DNA of 64,000 nucleotides, taken from NCBI GenBank assembly GCA_963763575.1, contig CAVXPD010000017.1, positions 62,001-126,000 of the forward strand, read 5' to 3'. Each line of letters begins with the position of its first letter. Position 1 is the stretch's first letter. Shown here in pieces: positions 42,993 to 52,171 of this stretch. Both the position numbers and the translations under genes were made by a program. Below the pieces are notes generated by a model, which worked only from the letters and a program-made list of their open reading frames with translations, ran no database searches and had not been told where the DNA came from. This stretch comes from Bog-473 sp963763575. Lineage in GTDB: Bacteria > Actinomycetota > Acidimicrobiia > Acidimicrobiales > RAAP-2.

Positions 42993-42998
42993 ATCGTA
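42993..42998 (-). promoter_or_regulatory. -10 box for the GT87 gene
   Basis: TACGAT (TANNNT) lies 7 bases before the GTG at 42985, with no ribosome site, consistent with a leaderless transcript. Between here and ppk1 are two copies of GGCGTGCCTNGGCGG (about 43066-43099). Confidence 0.4.
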
Positions 42999-43092
42999 CC
43001 GGCGCGTTGCGTCAACTCGGTGCATTTTGGGCCGTCTTGCGGGAAAGACGGGGGCTAGCCGGGGGTGGCGTGCCTGGGCGGGGGCGGCGTGC

Positions 43093-45421
43093 CTAGGCGG
43101 GTGACTTCGCCTCGTCAGTCTCGGCGACGCGCAGCTCGGTATCGAGGCGACGACGGGCCCGCTCCCTCGCCAGTTCCTTCAACCGCTCCTGCGAGTTGAT
43201 GCCACGTCGGTTGGGGACGCGACGCCAGCGACGGTCCGAGCCCAGCTCCCACGCATTGGTGTCGTCGGCGAAGACAAGGTCGAGAATCTCGAAGAGACGG
43301 ACCTGCAACTCGGGATCGTGCACCGGTACCACGACCTCGATGCGGCGATCGAGGTTGCGGCCCATCAGGTCGGCCGAGCCGATGAAGATCTTGAGGGGAG
43401 TCCCCGGTCCGGCCGCCGGGTCGACGGGGGTGCCACCGAAGCGGTAGATGCGCGAATGCTCGAGGAAGCTGCCCACGATGGAGCGGACCCGGATGCGCTC
43501 GGAGAGCTCGGGGATGCCGGGACGCAGGCGACACAGGCCACGCACCGCGAGGTCGATCTCGGCGCCGGCGCCCGACGCCCGGTAGAGCGCATCGATCATG
43601 GCGGCGTCGGTCAGGCCGTTGAGCTTGAGGACGATGCGGCCCTCGGGCCCGGCGTCGGCCTGCTCCTCGATCATCGCCATGATCCGTTTGCGCACGGTGA
43701 CGGGCGACACGAGGATCTGGCGGTAGTCGGCGTGCTTGGAGAAGCCGGTCAAGTAATTGAACAGCTCGCCGACGTCGGCGCCGATCTCGGCGTCAGAGGT
43801 CAACAACCCGAGGTCCTCGTAGATGCGCGCCGTCTTGGAGTTGTAGTTGCCGGTGCCGACGTGGCAGTACGGCCGGACCCCGTCCTCCTCACGGCGCAGC
43901 ACGAGCGCGGTCTTCGAGTGCGTCTTGAGACCCACGATGCCGTACACCACGTGGACGCCCACTTCTTCGAGCGCTCTGGCCCAGCCGATGTTGGCCTCTT
44001 CGTCGAAGCGCGCCTTCAACTCGACGATGGCCGCCACCTGCTTCCCGTTCTCGGCGGCGGAGATGAGCGACTGCACGATCGGGCTGTCGCCGCCGGTGCG
44101 GTAGAGCGTCTGCTTGATCCCCAAGACGGCCGGGTCGCGGGCCGCTTCGGCGACGAAGGCCTCGACCGAGGTGGCGAACGAGTCGTAGGGGTGGTGGACC
44201 AGCACGTCGCGCTCGCGCAGCATCGCGAAGAGCTCGTTGGGATCGTGCGCCAAGTTGGCGAGGCGCGGTGGCGTCATCGGAGTCCACGTCTCGGCGTGCA
44301 GGTCCGGGCGGTCGAGGGCGTACACGCCCCAGAGCCCGCTCAGATCGAGCGGCGCGCTCGACCCGGAACACGCCGGCGGGGCCGACCTCGAGCTCGGTCG
44401 CCAGCAGGTCGGCCAGATCCCGGCCCATGTCGGCCTCGATCTCGAGGCGGAGGGCCTTGCCGAAGCGGCGCCGGCGCAACTCCATCTCGATGGCCACCAG
44501 CAGGTCGTCCGCTTCGTCCTCTTCGAGGGCGAGGTCGGCGTTGCGCGTCACCCGGAAGGCGTAGTGGTGGCCGATCGTCATCCCGGGGAAGAGCGAATCG
44601 AGGTGGGCGGCGATGACCTGCTCGAGCGGCACGAAGCGCTCGCCGTCGGGCATGACGATGAAGCGGGGCAACGCGGGCGGGACCTTGACGCGGGCGATGC
44701 GCCCCTCCCCGGTCGTGGGGTCCTCGACCTCCACGACCAGGTTCAGCGAGAGATTCGAGATGTACGGGAACGGATGGCCCGGATCGACGGCGAGCGGCGT
44801 GAGAACGGGGTAGATCTGGCGCTGGAACACGTCGACCAGGTACTCGCGGTCGTCGTCATCGAGCGACGACCAGTTCGAGAAGCGGATACCCGCCGCGGCG
44901 AGCGCCGGGACGATCTGATCCAAGAAGATGTGGTCCTGACGCTGCACGAGCTCCTCGACCCGGCCCCGGATCATGGTGAGCTGCTCGCCCGGGCGCAGGC
45001 CGTCGACGCTACGCGTGCGGACGCCGGCGGCGACCTGGTCCTCGAGCGCGGAGACCCGTATTTGGTAGAACTCGTCGAGCAGCTCGGCGAAGATGGCGAG
45101 GAATTTCACCCGCTCCATGAGGGCGAGGCCGTCGTCCTCCGCCAGGTCCAGGAGCCGAGACCCGAAGTCGAGCCGTGACTGCTCGCGGTTGGTGAAGCGC
45201 TGGTAGCCGAAGGCCTCGATCTGCTGGTAGGTCGGGGGCGCCGGGTGCCCCCCCTCGGCCGCGGGAGCCTGGGAGGAATCGGCGGGGCCCACCTCGCCCT
45301 GCTCCGCTGATTCGGACCCCGAGGCTGCCCCGCTCGGCCCCGCGACCTGGGGCTCTGCGGACGGCTCGTCAACCCGACCGGGCTCCGCCTGGGGTTGTGA
45401 GTGGGGCTCGGTCTGGGTCAT
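43093..45421 (-). CDS. ppk1: Polyphosphate kinase 1, apparent frameshift
   Basis: PPK1 makes polyphosphate from ATP. Residues 75-360 hold the N and head domains ('YQRFTNREQSRLDFGSRLL', 'FPYISNLSLNL'); the C-terminal part has 'VHHPYDSFATSVEAF', 'ELKARFDEEANI', the phospho-His in 'GLKTHSKTALV', and 'HVGTGNYNSKTARIYEDL'. The halves lie in different frames. At 44350-44359 (coding GTCGAGCGCGCCGC) removing one base gives 'RVEAPLDLSGLWGVYALD', as expected for the family, and a 775-residue protein. Residues 1-70 are an acidic, disordered extension. ATG 45421 is the start; a TAGGAT box is at 45469-45474. Confidence 0.92.
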
Positions 45422-45485
45422 GGGCAAGGATCCGCACGCGACGCGCTGACGGCGGGATGTCACCCTGAATCCTACTGCCCACCAG

Positions 45486-45491
45486 TACGAT
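45486..45491 (+). promoter_or_regulatory. -10 box for the SEDS gene
   Basis: TACGAT (TANNNT) ends 6 bases before the GTG at 45498, with no ribosome site: probable leaderless promoter, divergent from ppk1. Confidence 0.45.
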
Positions 45492-45497
45492 TCGCCC

Positions 45498-46899
45498 GTG
45501 CCGCCACGAGCCCGTCGCCGCTCGCCGTTGCCGCGCTACTCGTTCGGCCCGAAGCCAAAACGCCGCACCGAACTGGGGCTGCTGCTGTTCGGCTCCCTGC
45601 TCGTCGTGGCGCTCTACGTGATCGCCGAACTGGGCCAGAACTCGAGAGTCCCGCCCGACATCGGCCCGTTCCTCGGCATCATCCTCGGGCTCGCGCTGGT
45701 CGCGCACATGGCCAACCGGTGGCTCATCCCCGACGGCAACGCCGTGGTGCTCCCGCTGGCGGCGTTGCTCAACGGCATCGGGTATGTCGTGATCGCCCGC
45801 TGGGATCACTGGTACCCCGGCGAGGCCAGGAACCAGGCATTGTGGACCGCGATCGGCGTGGGCTGCTACGTCTTGACGCTGCTCATCGTGCGCCACTCGC
45901 GTGACCTGGAGCGCTACCGCTACCTCCTCCTGCTGCTGGCCGGCGTCCTGTTGGTCCTCCCCCTGGGCTTCTCCCCCATCTTCGGAGCCCGGCTGTGGGT
46001 GCATTTCGGCGGGTTCAGCTTCCAGCCGATCGAGCTCTCCAAGATCCTGCTGTGCATCTATTTCGCGTCGTACTTCGCGGAGAACAAGGAGATGCTCTCG
46101 ATCCCGACGGCCCAGATCGGCAACCGCCTCTTCCTCGACCCCCGGCCGCTGATCCCGATCATCGTGGCGTGGGGCGCGGCCATGGCCGTGATCGGGATCG
46201 AGGACGACATCGGCTTCGCCGCCCTCCTCTTCGTCCTGTTCATCGGGCTCTTGTGGCTCGCGACCGGCCGCTGGGGCTATCTGGTCCTCGGCCTGATCCT
46301 GTTCGCGGTCGGGGCGTTCATCGCCGCGCACTACTTCAGCCAGGTCCACCTCCGGGTGGATGAATGGCAGAACCCGTGGCCCACGCCGGGGAACCCACAC
46401 TCGGCGGGTGGGTATCAACTCAGCCAAGCCTGGTACAGCATGGGCTCGGGCGGAGTCGGCGGCGCCGGCCTCGGATTCGATCAATTCGCGCGACTACATC
46501 CCGGAGCTGACGAGCGACATGGTCTTCGCCGCCATCGGCACCGAGATGGGCCTGTTCGGCGCCTCCGCCGTCGTGATCGGGTTCATCTTGCTGGTGGGCT
46601 CCGGGTTCCGGATCGCCCAGACGGCACGTTCGGACTTCTCACGGCTCATGGCCGCCGGCCTCACCCTGATACTCGGGTTCCAAGCCTTCTTCATCATGGC
46701 GGGGGTGGTGCGGCTCTTGCCGTTTACGGGCGTCACCCTGCCCTTTGTGGCGTACGGCGGATCGTCGCTCGTGTCGAACTACATCCTCATCGCGCTCCTG
46801 CTGCGGATTTCGGACGAAGGCGCCAAGGCGCAACGCGAGATGATCGCCGCCGGTGCGGCCGGCAGACCGGGCGAACGGCCCATGGTCCCGGCGCGCTGA
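45498..46899 (+). CDS. FtsW/RodA/SpoVE (SEDS) protein, apparent frameshift
   Basis: SEDS proteins polymerise lipid II glycan strands with a partner class B PBP. About ten to twelve helices are visible, with 'LWVHFGGFSFQPIELSKILL', 'GYQLSQAWYSMGSGG', and, in another frame, 'YIPELTSDMVFAAIGTEMG' and 'TLPFVAYGGSSLVSNYILI'. The frame changes at 46482-46492 (CAATTCGCGCGAC); removing one base joins 'GLGFDQF' to 'DYIPEL' and gives 466 residues. No PBP gene is adjacent. The Asp of the large extracellular loop seen in other SEDS proteins is not obvious ('NPWPTPGNPHSAGGYQ'). Confidence 0.9.
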
Positions 46900-46906
46900 C
46901 ACGCCG

Positions 46907-47734
46907 CTAACGCTCCATCGGCAGCGCGCCGCCTTCGGCCGCCTCCTGTTCGGCGCGGTCGGGCAGGCCCCGCACCAGACCGATTCCCATCACCGCCAGG
47001 GCGGCACCGGCGAGCGGCCCGGCGACGTAGACCCACCAGCCGGTGAAGTTCCACGCCACGATGTCGGGACCGAGGGTGCGAGCGGGGTTCATCGAGGCGC
47101 CGCTGATCGGGCTGGCGAAGAGGCCGAGCAGCGCGACCGTGGCGCCCACGGCAAGAGCGGCGTTGTGGCCGATGCTCCGGTACCCCGTCGCCGTGTTCAA
47201 GATGACCGTGACGAGGATGGCGGTGAGGATGGTCTCCATCACGAGCGAGCGCCAGTCCCCGCCCGGCTTGGTGATCGGGTAGTTGCTGCCGGAGGCGACG
47301 TGGCTGTACATGCCCTGCAGGAAGAGGGCGGCGCAGATCGCCCCGGCGAACTGCACGGCGATGTAGGGGATGGCCCAGATCGCCTTGAAGACGCGCCGGG
47401 CGGTGAAGGCCAGGGTGACCGCCGGGTTGATGTGGAGGCCCGAGAGCGGGCCGAGCGCGTAGATCATCGCCATGACCACCGCACCGGGCGCGATCACCGC
47501 CGCGGTGCGGCTGATCGGCCCCCCGCCCACGTAGTGGTTGATGACGCCGGCGCCGGCGGCGACGGTGACCAAGATGAACGTCCCGATGAACTCGGTGATG
47601 AGCCGGATGGGGAGCGGCCGGTGCTGCAGCGTGTCCTCGCTGAAGCGGATCATGAAGCGATCGCCGAGGATGGTGTCCCGGGCCCGATCCATCTCCTGTG
47701 TGGTGACGGGCTCGGCTCGCTGCTCTGCGCTCAT
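46907..47734 (-). CDS. MIP-family channel (aquaporin/glycerol facilitator)
   Basis: A 275-residue six-helix channel with two NPA half-helices: 'GLHINPAVTLAF' and 'SGASMNPARTLGPDI'. The long cytosolic N-terminus (about 40 residues) is more like NIP or plant-type members than AqpZ. Selectivity (water, glycerol, ammonia, metalloids) cannot be fixed from sequence alone. GGAGGG stands 6 bases before the ATG. It converges on the SEDS gene with a 7-base gap. Confidence 0.9.
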   Translation of the reverse strand: MSAEQRAEPVTTQEMDRARDTILGDRFMIRFSEDTLQHRPLPIRLITEFIGTFILVTVAAGAGVINHYVGGGPISRTAAVIAPGAVVMAMIYALGPLSGLHINPAVTLAFTARRVFKAIWAIPYIAVQFAGAICAALFLQGMYSHVASGSNYPITKPGGDWRSLVMETILTAILVTVILNTATGYRSIGHNAALAVGATVALLGLFASPISGASMNPARTLGPDIVAWNFTGWWVYVAGPLAGAALAVMGIGLVRGLPDRAEQEAAEGGALPMER

Positions 47735-47917
47735 GTGAATCCCTCCCTTGTTCGTCCTGCGATCGCCCAGCTTCCCGCCTGGCGAGGCGCCGTGCCCTCG
47801 CTCCTGGTACTTCGAGCGGGCTTCTGTCCCCCGCTGGCTGCGAGTCTCCGCCCCGGAATGAGCGGTCAGCCTGGCCTTTTGTGGGACGATGGCCTCTCGG
47901 AGGGAAGGACGGCGGAG

Positions 47918-49240
47918 ATGAGCCGAAGACGTCGCTGGTTCGCCCTGGGTGCGGTTGCTCTGGGCCTCGTGTTCCCCGCCTACGAAGGCGCCGCGCCCGC
48001 CGTCGCAGGCGGCGGATCAGTGGTCGTCGCCACGACGACGATGACATTCGTCGACAGCTCCCGGTCTACACCGGCGTGGGACAGCATGACGGCAAAGACT
48101 TCCCGAACCCTCGTGACCACCATGTGGTTCCCGGCAACGGGGAAGGGTCCGTACCCGCTGATCGTTTTCGCCCACGGACTCGGAGGCTCTCCGCAGGACT
48201 ATCAGCCGTTACTGAGCGCCTGGGCGGCCGCCGGCTACGTGGTGGCTGCGCCGCTGTTCCCGTTGTCCAGCAGCGAGACGCCCGGCGGTCCCGACGGCGG
48301 GGACATCGGCAACCAGCCCGGTGACATGAGCTTCGTCATCGATCAGGTGCTCAAGGCGTCCAGGGCCACGAACGGGCCGCTGTCGGGGCGGGTCGATGCG
48401 AACGAGATAGGGGCCGCGGGCCACTCGAACGGAGCGATCACCACTTTGGGCCTGGTGGCCAACAGTTGCTGCCGCGACGATCGGGTCAAGGCGGCGATCG
48501 TAATGGCCGGCACCACCGAGGGCCTTGGTCGCGGCCGATACCAATTGGCCAGCGCGCCGCCGATGCTCCTCGTCCAGGATCTCCACGACGGGCTGGTCCC
48601 CTATGCCGATGCGGTCGCGGTCTACAACCAGGCGCGGGGACCAAAGGCGTTGCTCGCGCTCGATTGGGACAGTTCTTCCGACACGTCCGGGTCGACGGCC
48701 CACATGGCCGCCTCGGGGGTGGTGGGCCCGACGTCGGATGCAGTCATCGGTTCGACGACCGCGTTCTTCGACGCCTTTCTCAAGCACGAGAAGGGGGCGC
48801 TGCAAGCGGTCTCGGCCGACGGGACCTCGTCCCTGTCAACGGTGCACGCGGCGTGGACCGAGGGATCGCGGGCGACGGTGCCCGTGCCGCAACAGGCCGC
48901 GGTCCATCTGCACGCCAAGGTCACTCCCGACACGGGACTCCACGACAACCAAGCGGTCACCGTTCGTTGGAGTGGCTACACGGCGGGGAAGGTGGTCAAC
49001 ATCCTCGAGTGTTCGCGTGTCGACGTCTCCACAGCTAGCTCGGCCGGCTGCAGCTTCGCGCACGCCGCGATTCTGCATCCGGATCCCACCGGATCGGGCT
49101 CCGTCGTCCTGCGCGTCGGTACGGGCACGATCGGAAACGGCGTCTGCGACGCGACCCGGACCTGCTACGTCATCGTCAACAATGCGAGCTCGACCGACCC
49201 GGCTGAGACCAAGAAGCTGGCCATCCGCTTTGCGCCCTAG
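47918..49240 (+). CDS. Exported alpha/beta hydrolase fused to a neocarzinostatin-like domain
   Basis: A 440-residue exported protein. Signal peptide 1-31. Residues 60-310 are an alpha/beta hydrolase of the chlorophyllase/dienelactone type: 'LIVFAHGLGGSPQDY', nucleophile S170 in 'GAAGHSNGAI', and 'LLVQDLHDGLVPY'. Residues 325-440 resemble the neocarzinostatin apoprotein fold: seven-strand immunoglobulin-like pattern 'VTVRWSGYTAGKVVNILEC' with four Cys, including the close pair in 'CDATRTC'. ATG 47918 follows AGGGAAGGA. Confidence 0.85.
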   Translation: MSRRRRWFALGAVALGLVFPAYEGAAPAVAGGGSVVVATTTMTFVDSSRSTPAWDSMTAKTSRTLVTTMWFPATGKGPYPLIVFAHGLGGSPQDYQPLLSAWAAAGYVVAAPLFPLSSSETPGGPDGGDIGNQPGDMSFVIDQVLKASRATNGPLSGRVDANEIGAAGHSNGAITTLGLVANSCCRDDRVKAAIVMAGTTEGLGRGRYQLASAPPMLLVQDLHDGLVPYADAVAVYNQARGPKALLALDWDSSSDTSGSTAHMAASGVVGPTSDAVIGSTTAFFDAFLKHEKGALQAVSADGTSSLSTVHAAWTEGSRATVPVPQQAAVHLHAKVTPDTGLHDNQAVTVRWSGYTAGKVVNILECSRVDVSTASSAGCSFAHAAILHPDPTGSGSVVLRVGTGTIGNGVCDATRTCYVIVNNASSTDPAETKKLAIRFAP

Positions 49241-50025
49241 CCGGGCGTCTGGCGTCGATGGCTGAGCCAGGCCAGAACCTCCTTGGCGACCGCTGCGGGC
49301 TGCTCGGGCAGCAGAGCATGTCCCGCCCCCGAAATCGTGACCATGGTTGCGCGCGTTCCGAGCATCTCGACCATCCTCGTCGCGTTCTCGGGCACGGCCA
49401 CCACGTCCGCCTCGGGTTGGACCACGAGAACATCGGCCGCGCCCGCCGTCCACCACTCCTCGACCGGAGCCCCAGCCGTGGCGGCGACCTGTGTAGCTGC
49501 CGTCTCTGCGTGCCAGCCGTCTTGCCACAGCGACGGATCGTTGCCCGGGGCGAAGAACGCCCGCGCCACCGCGTCCAAACGAGCAGCGGGTTCGAGGGAC
49601 GCATCGAAGACCGACGCCATGTCGGCCGTCACTTGAGCCGTAGGAGGAACGAGCCCGCCACAGGCCAGCAGCACCACGCTCTCGACGATGTCGGCGTGCC
49701 TCGTCGCGACCATCCGGGCGACCCGGTTCCCGAAGGCGTGGCCGACAACCGTCGCCTTTCCGCCGGCCAGAGCCCGTATGGCGGCGGCGACGTCGTCAGC
49801 CAGGTCTGCCATGGTCACACCCTCCAGGGAGCTGGCGCTCGCCCCGATCCCTCTGGGTTCGAGCGCGAGTGCGCGGAAACCAGCGGCGGCGAGGCGAGCC
49901 GCCAGATCGGCAAAGTCGTCGGCACCACGCCCGAGTGACGCGATCAGCGCCACGGGCGGCCCCGTCCCGCAGACGTGCACCTCGAGCGGACCGCCGGGTC
50001 CAACGACCACTGCTTGTTGGCTCAT
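49237..50025 (-). CDS. Alpha/beta hydrolase lacking the nucleophilic serine
   Basis: A 262-residue alpha/beta-hydrolase-fold protein with 'VALIASLGRGADDFADLA', 'ALEPRGIGAS', and C-terminal His in 'ISGAGHALLPEQP'. The nucleophile elbow is 'VVGHAFGNRVA' with Ala97 where Ser, Cys or Asp normally stands. It may be a non-hydrolytic member, for example a binding or regulatory protein, or use other chemistry. ATG 50025. Its stop overlaps the stop of the convergent exported hydrolase by 4 bases; it follows the monooxygenase gene by 10 bases. Confidence 0.85.
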   Translation of the reverse strand: MSQQAVVVGPGGPLEVHVCGTGPPVALIASLGRGADDFADLAARLAAAGFRALALEPRGIGASASSLEGVTMADLADDVAAAIRALAGGKATVVGHAFGNRVARMVATRHADIVESVVLLACGGLVPPTAQVTADMASVFDASLEPAARLDAVARAFFAPGNDPSLWQDGWHAETAATQVAATAGAPVEEWWTAGAADVLVVQPEADVVAVPENATRMVEMLGTRATMVTISGAGHALLPEQPAAVAKEVLAWLSHRRQTPG

Positions 50026-50035
50026 GGCTTCCTGG

Positions 50036-50383
50036 TCAGGCAGAATCGCCCTTCGAGCCGCCCGCCACCTCGTAGGACCACAGCTCCGACGACACCGAGA
50101 CGGGGCCGCCGTGGGGCGAGGGACGGTCGGCGCCGGCGTGGCCGTGCGCGAACGCAGGCGAGGACACCCAGGCCCGGAACGACTCCTCGTCACGCCACCG
50201 GGTGACCACCAGCCATTGGCGACGGTCGTCGGTGGGACGCAGAAGCTCGAAGCCCTCGAAGCCCTCCTGGCCGTCCACCGCACCAGCCCGGGAGGCGAAG
50301 CGGCGTGCCAGCTCGTCACCGGCGTCCTCTGGCACGGTGATGGCGTTGATCTTGATGACGGTGGGTCGTTCACCATCGCTCAT
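50036..50383 (-). CDS. Antibiotic biosynthesis monooxygenase-domain protein
   Basis: A 115-residue ABM (dimeric ferredoxin-like) protein: 'VIKINAITVPEDAGDELARRF', 'QEGFEGFELLRP', 'VVTRWRDEESFRAWVSS'. The family includes heme-degrading IsdG/MhuD, quinone monooxygenases and orphan forms; the Asn-Trp-His triad of IsdG is only partly apparent, so heme degradation is possible but not shown. ATG 50383 follows GGAAGGA. It forms a pair with the downstream alpha/beta hydrolase. Confidence 0.85.
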   Translation of the reverse strand: MSDGERPTVIKINAITVPEDAGDELARRFASRAGAVDGQEGFEGFELLRPTDDRRQWLVVTRWRDEESFRAWVSSPAFAHGHAGADRPSPHGGPVSVSSELWSYEVAGGSKGDSA

Positions 50384-50579
50384 GGCATTCGTCCTTCCAG
50401 GTCGGAGATGTATCGAGCCTATGTGTCCTCGACCGCTCGAAGCTGCCGCGTTCGGACTGCCCCGTACCCGGTGGGGTGGGAGCTCTTGCTGGCGGCCTCC
50501 TTGCGCTACCACGCGCGTCTCGGTTTGCTGCGCCCGACCGAACGCACAACGGCCGAGGACAAAGGATGTTCCCTACGGG

Positions 50580-50966
50580 TTAGAGCCGATACTCCAACTC
50601 GTTACGGTGCGTGCCATCCTGATCGACCGTGAGGTGGAAGGTGCCAATGATGCCTCTCAATGCGCCGCGTCCTGAACCCGGTACCACTTCGTAGTGCAGC
50701 GTCTGTGAGTCCGCGCGCATCGTGCCGAACTGTTGCAGCGCAAACTCTCCGGCCTGGTTGCCGAGTCGGCCGCTCACCGTCTCGATGGCGACGTAACCTG
50801 CGGCACCCTTCTTCGGATCTGCGCCGGACAGCATGACTCCAGCGCCCACGGCATCCAAGTCGCCGCGGAACGTCTTGGTGAAATCGAATGGATCGACTGC
50901 GCCGGCAAGCTCGGACACCGACGGTGTCATCTGGATGTCGAAAGTCCCTCGCGCGGTTCTGGTCAT
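50580..50966 (-). CDS. DUF3224-family protein
   Basis: A 128-residue protein matching the DUF3224 pattern: 'ARGTFDIQMTP', 'FTKTFRGDLDAVGAGVML', 'GYVAIETVSGRL', 'GEFALQQFGTM', and 'GIIGTFHLTVDQDGTH'. The fold is a small beta-barrel of unknown function (allene-oxide-cyclase-like). ATG 50966 is the start of the conserved part. GC content is visibly lower than the window average. The 196 bases between it and the monooxygenase hold no gene I can support. Confidence 0.85.
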   Translation of the reverse strand: MTRTARGTFDIQMTPSVSELAGAVDPFDFTKTFRGDLDAVGAGVMLSGADPKKGAAGYVAIETVSGRLGNQAGEFALQQFGTMRADSQTLHYEVVPGSGRGALRGIIGTFHLTVDQDGTHRNELEYRL

Positions 50967-51044
50967 GGTTACGACTCTAGAGGTGGTCACGCAACGAAGG
51001 GTGCCTTTGCTGGTGCCGCAGCCCCTGACGTGACTCCGATGAGA

Positions 51045-52019
51045 TCAGGGTTTGGGGCGCAGGTTCGCCACGAAGAAGTCGACGACCATTTTCGTAATCT
51101 CCTCGGGGCTGGGTTGCGCGCCGTGTTCGTCCAGCGCGTGACCGCCGCCCTTTACGATCACCAGGCTCACGGGCACGCCGGCAGCCTTGAGAGCCGCAGC
51201 CAACTCCTCTGACTGGGACGGGTAGACGACCACGTCGAGCTCGCCGTGGATGATCAAAAATGGCGGATCCTCGGGCGAGACGTAGGTCACCGGACTAGCG
51301 GCCTTCAGATCCTTCGGTAGCTGTTCGGGCGTCACTGGGCCCAGGAGCTTGATGAAGTTGTCCTGTACGGCGCCGCTCGCCCCCTCGGTGCTCATGGTGA
51401 CGAGATTCGCGGGCCCGGACAAGTCGGCGACCGCTTCGACCGTGCTCGGGTACTTGAGGTATTCCCCGGTATCCCATCCGGCCGACGGACCAGCGGTGCC
51501 CAACAATGCGGCTAGATGTCCCCCCGCGCTGTGGCCCCAGCTTCCGATTTCTTGCGGATCGATGTGCAGCTCCTTGGCGTATGCCCGCAAATAGCGGACA
51601 GCGCACTTCACGTCTTCGATCTGCGCCGGCCACCGCGCATCGGGACCCAGGCGGTAGTTCACATTGGCCACCACGAATCCGGCTGCATTGAGCGCGGGAC
51701 CAATCTCGCTGATGATGAAGCCCCCTGTGTCTTGGTCGCCGCCGATCCACGAGCCGCCGTGAAAATAGACCGCCACCGGGGCGGGCTTGTCCAAGTTGGG
51801 CGGCGCCGAAATACGGGCGGTTTGATCGTTGCAGAAGGTGACGTTGATCGTCTCCCCTGCGGCAAGAGGTGGCGGAGCCTCAGACCCTGCGGCGGGCTTC
51901 GGCGGGCCGGCGCAAGCCTGGACTCCCGCGGCGCAGAAGGCGACCAGCAACACGGCGAACGCCGAGGTCCAGCGCCGGCGACCGACACTTTCATTCTGGA
52001 CAAGGATTCCCGATGGCAC
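51045..52019 (-). CDS. Lipoprotein esterase/lipase, BD-FAE type
   Basis: A 324-residue exported alpha/beta hydrolase. After a basic stretch, 'TSAFAVLLVAFCAAGVQAC' is a lipoprotein-type signal with the lipid-anchored Cys likely in 'VQAC'. Catalytic features: oxyanion 'VYFHGGSWIGG', nucleophile Ser in 'GSWGHSAGGHLAA', Asp in 'IHGELDVVV', and His in 'GGGHALDEH'. The BD-FAE/kynurenine formamidase-like family cleaves acyl or feruloyl esters. Start is uncertain: GTG 52019 or GTG 52046; neither has a ribosome site. GC is lower than the neighbours. Confidence 0.85.
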   Translation of the reverse strand: MPSGILVQNESVGRRRWTSAFAVLLVAFCAAGVQACAGPPKPAAGSEAPPPLAAGETINVTFCNDQTARISAPPNLDKPAPVAVYFHGGSWIGGDQDTGGFIISEIGPALNAAGFVVANVNYRLGPDARWPAQIEDVKCAVRYLRAYAKELHIDPQEIGSWGHSAGGHLAALLGTAGPSAGWDTGEYLKYPSTVEAVADLSGPANLVTMSTEGASGAVQDNFIKLLGPVTPEQLPKDLKAASPVTYVSPEDPPFLIIHGELDVVVYPSQSEELAAALKAAGVPVSLVIVKGGGHALDEHGAQPSPEEITKMVVDFFVANLRPKP

Positions 52020-52171
52020 AGTTCGGCTGGCGGTGGAGGAGCGCACCCGGGAATGGAGTATCGCGCGGCAGTCGAGATGCGTTCTTGGACAGAGATTCCC
52101 ACGTGCCGACGTCCTTGTCGGTTCGTGACTCCGTGGATGTCGGAAGGACACAAGACAGCGGCGGATCGGTG

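Noticed and set aside
45369..46484. Minus-strand 371-residue ORF opposite the SEDS gene
   Set aside because: The plus strand encodes a clear SEDS membrane protein; the opposite frame is highly charged and lacks any motif.
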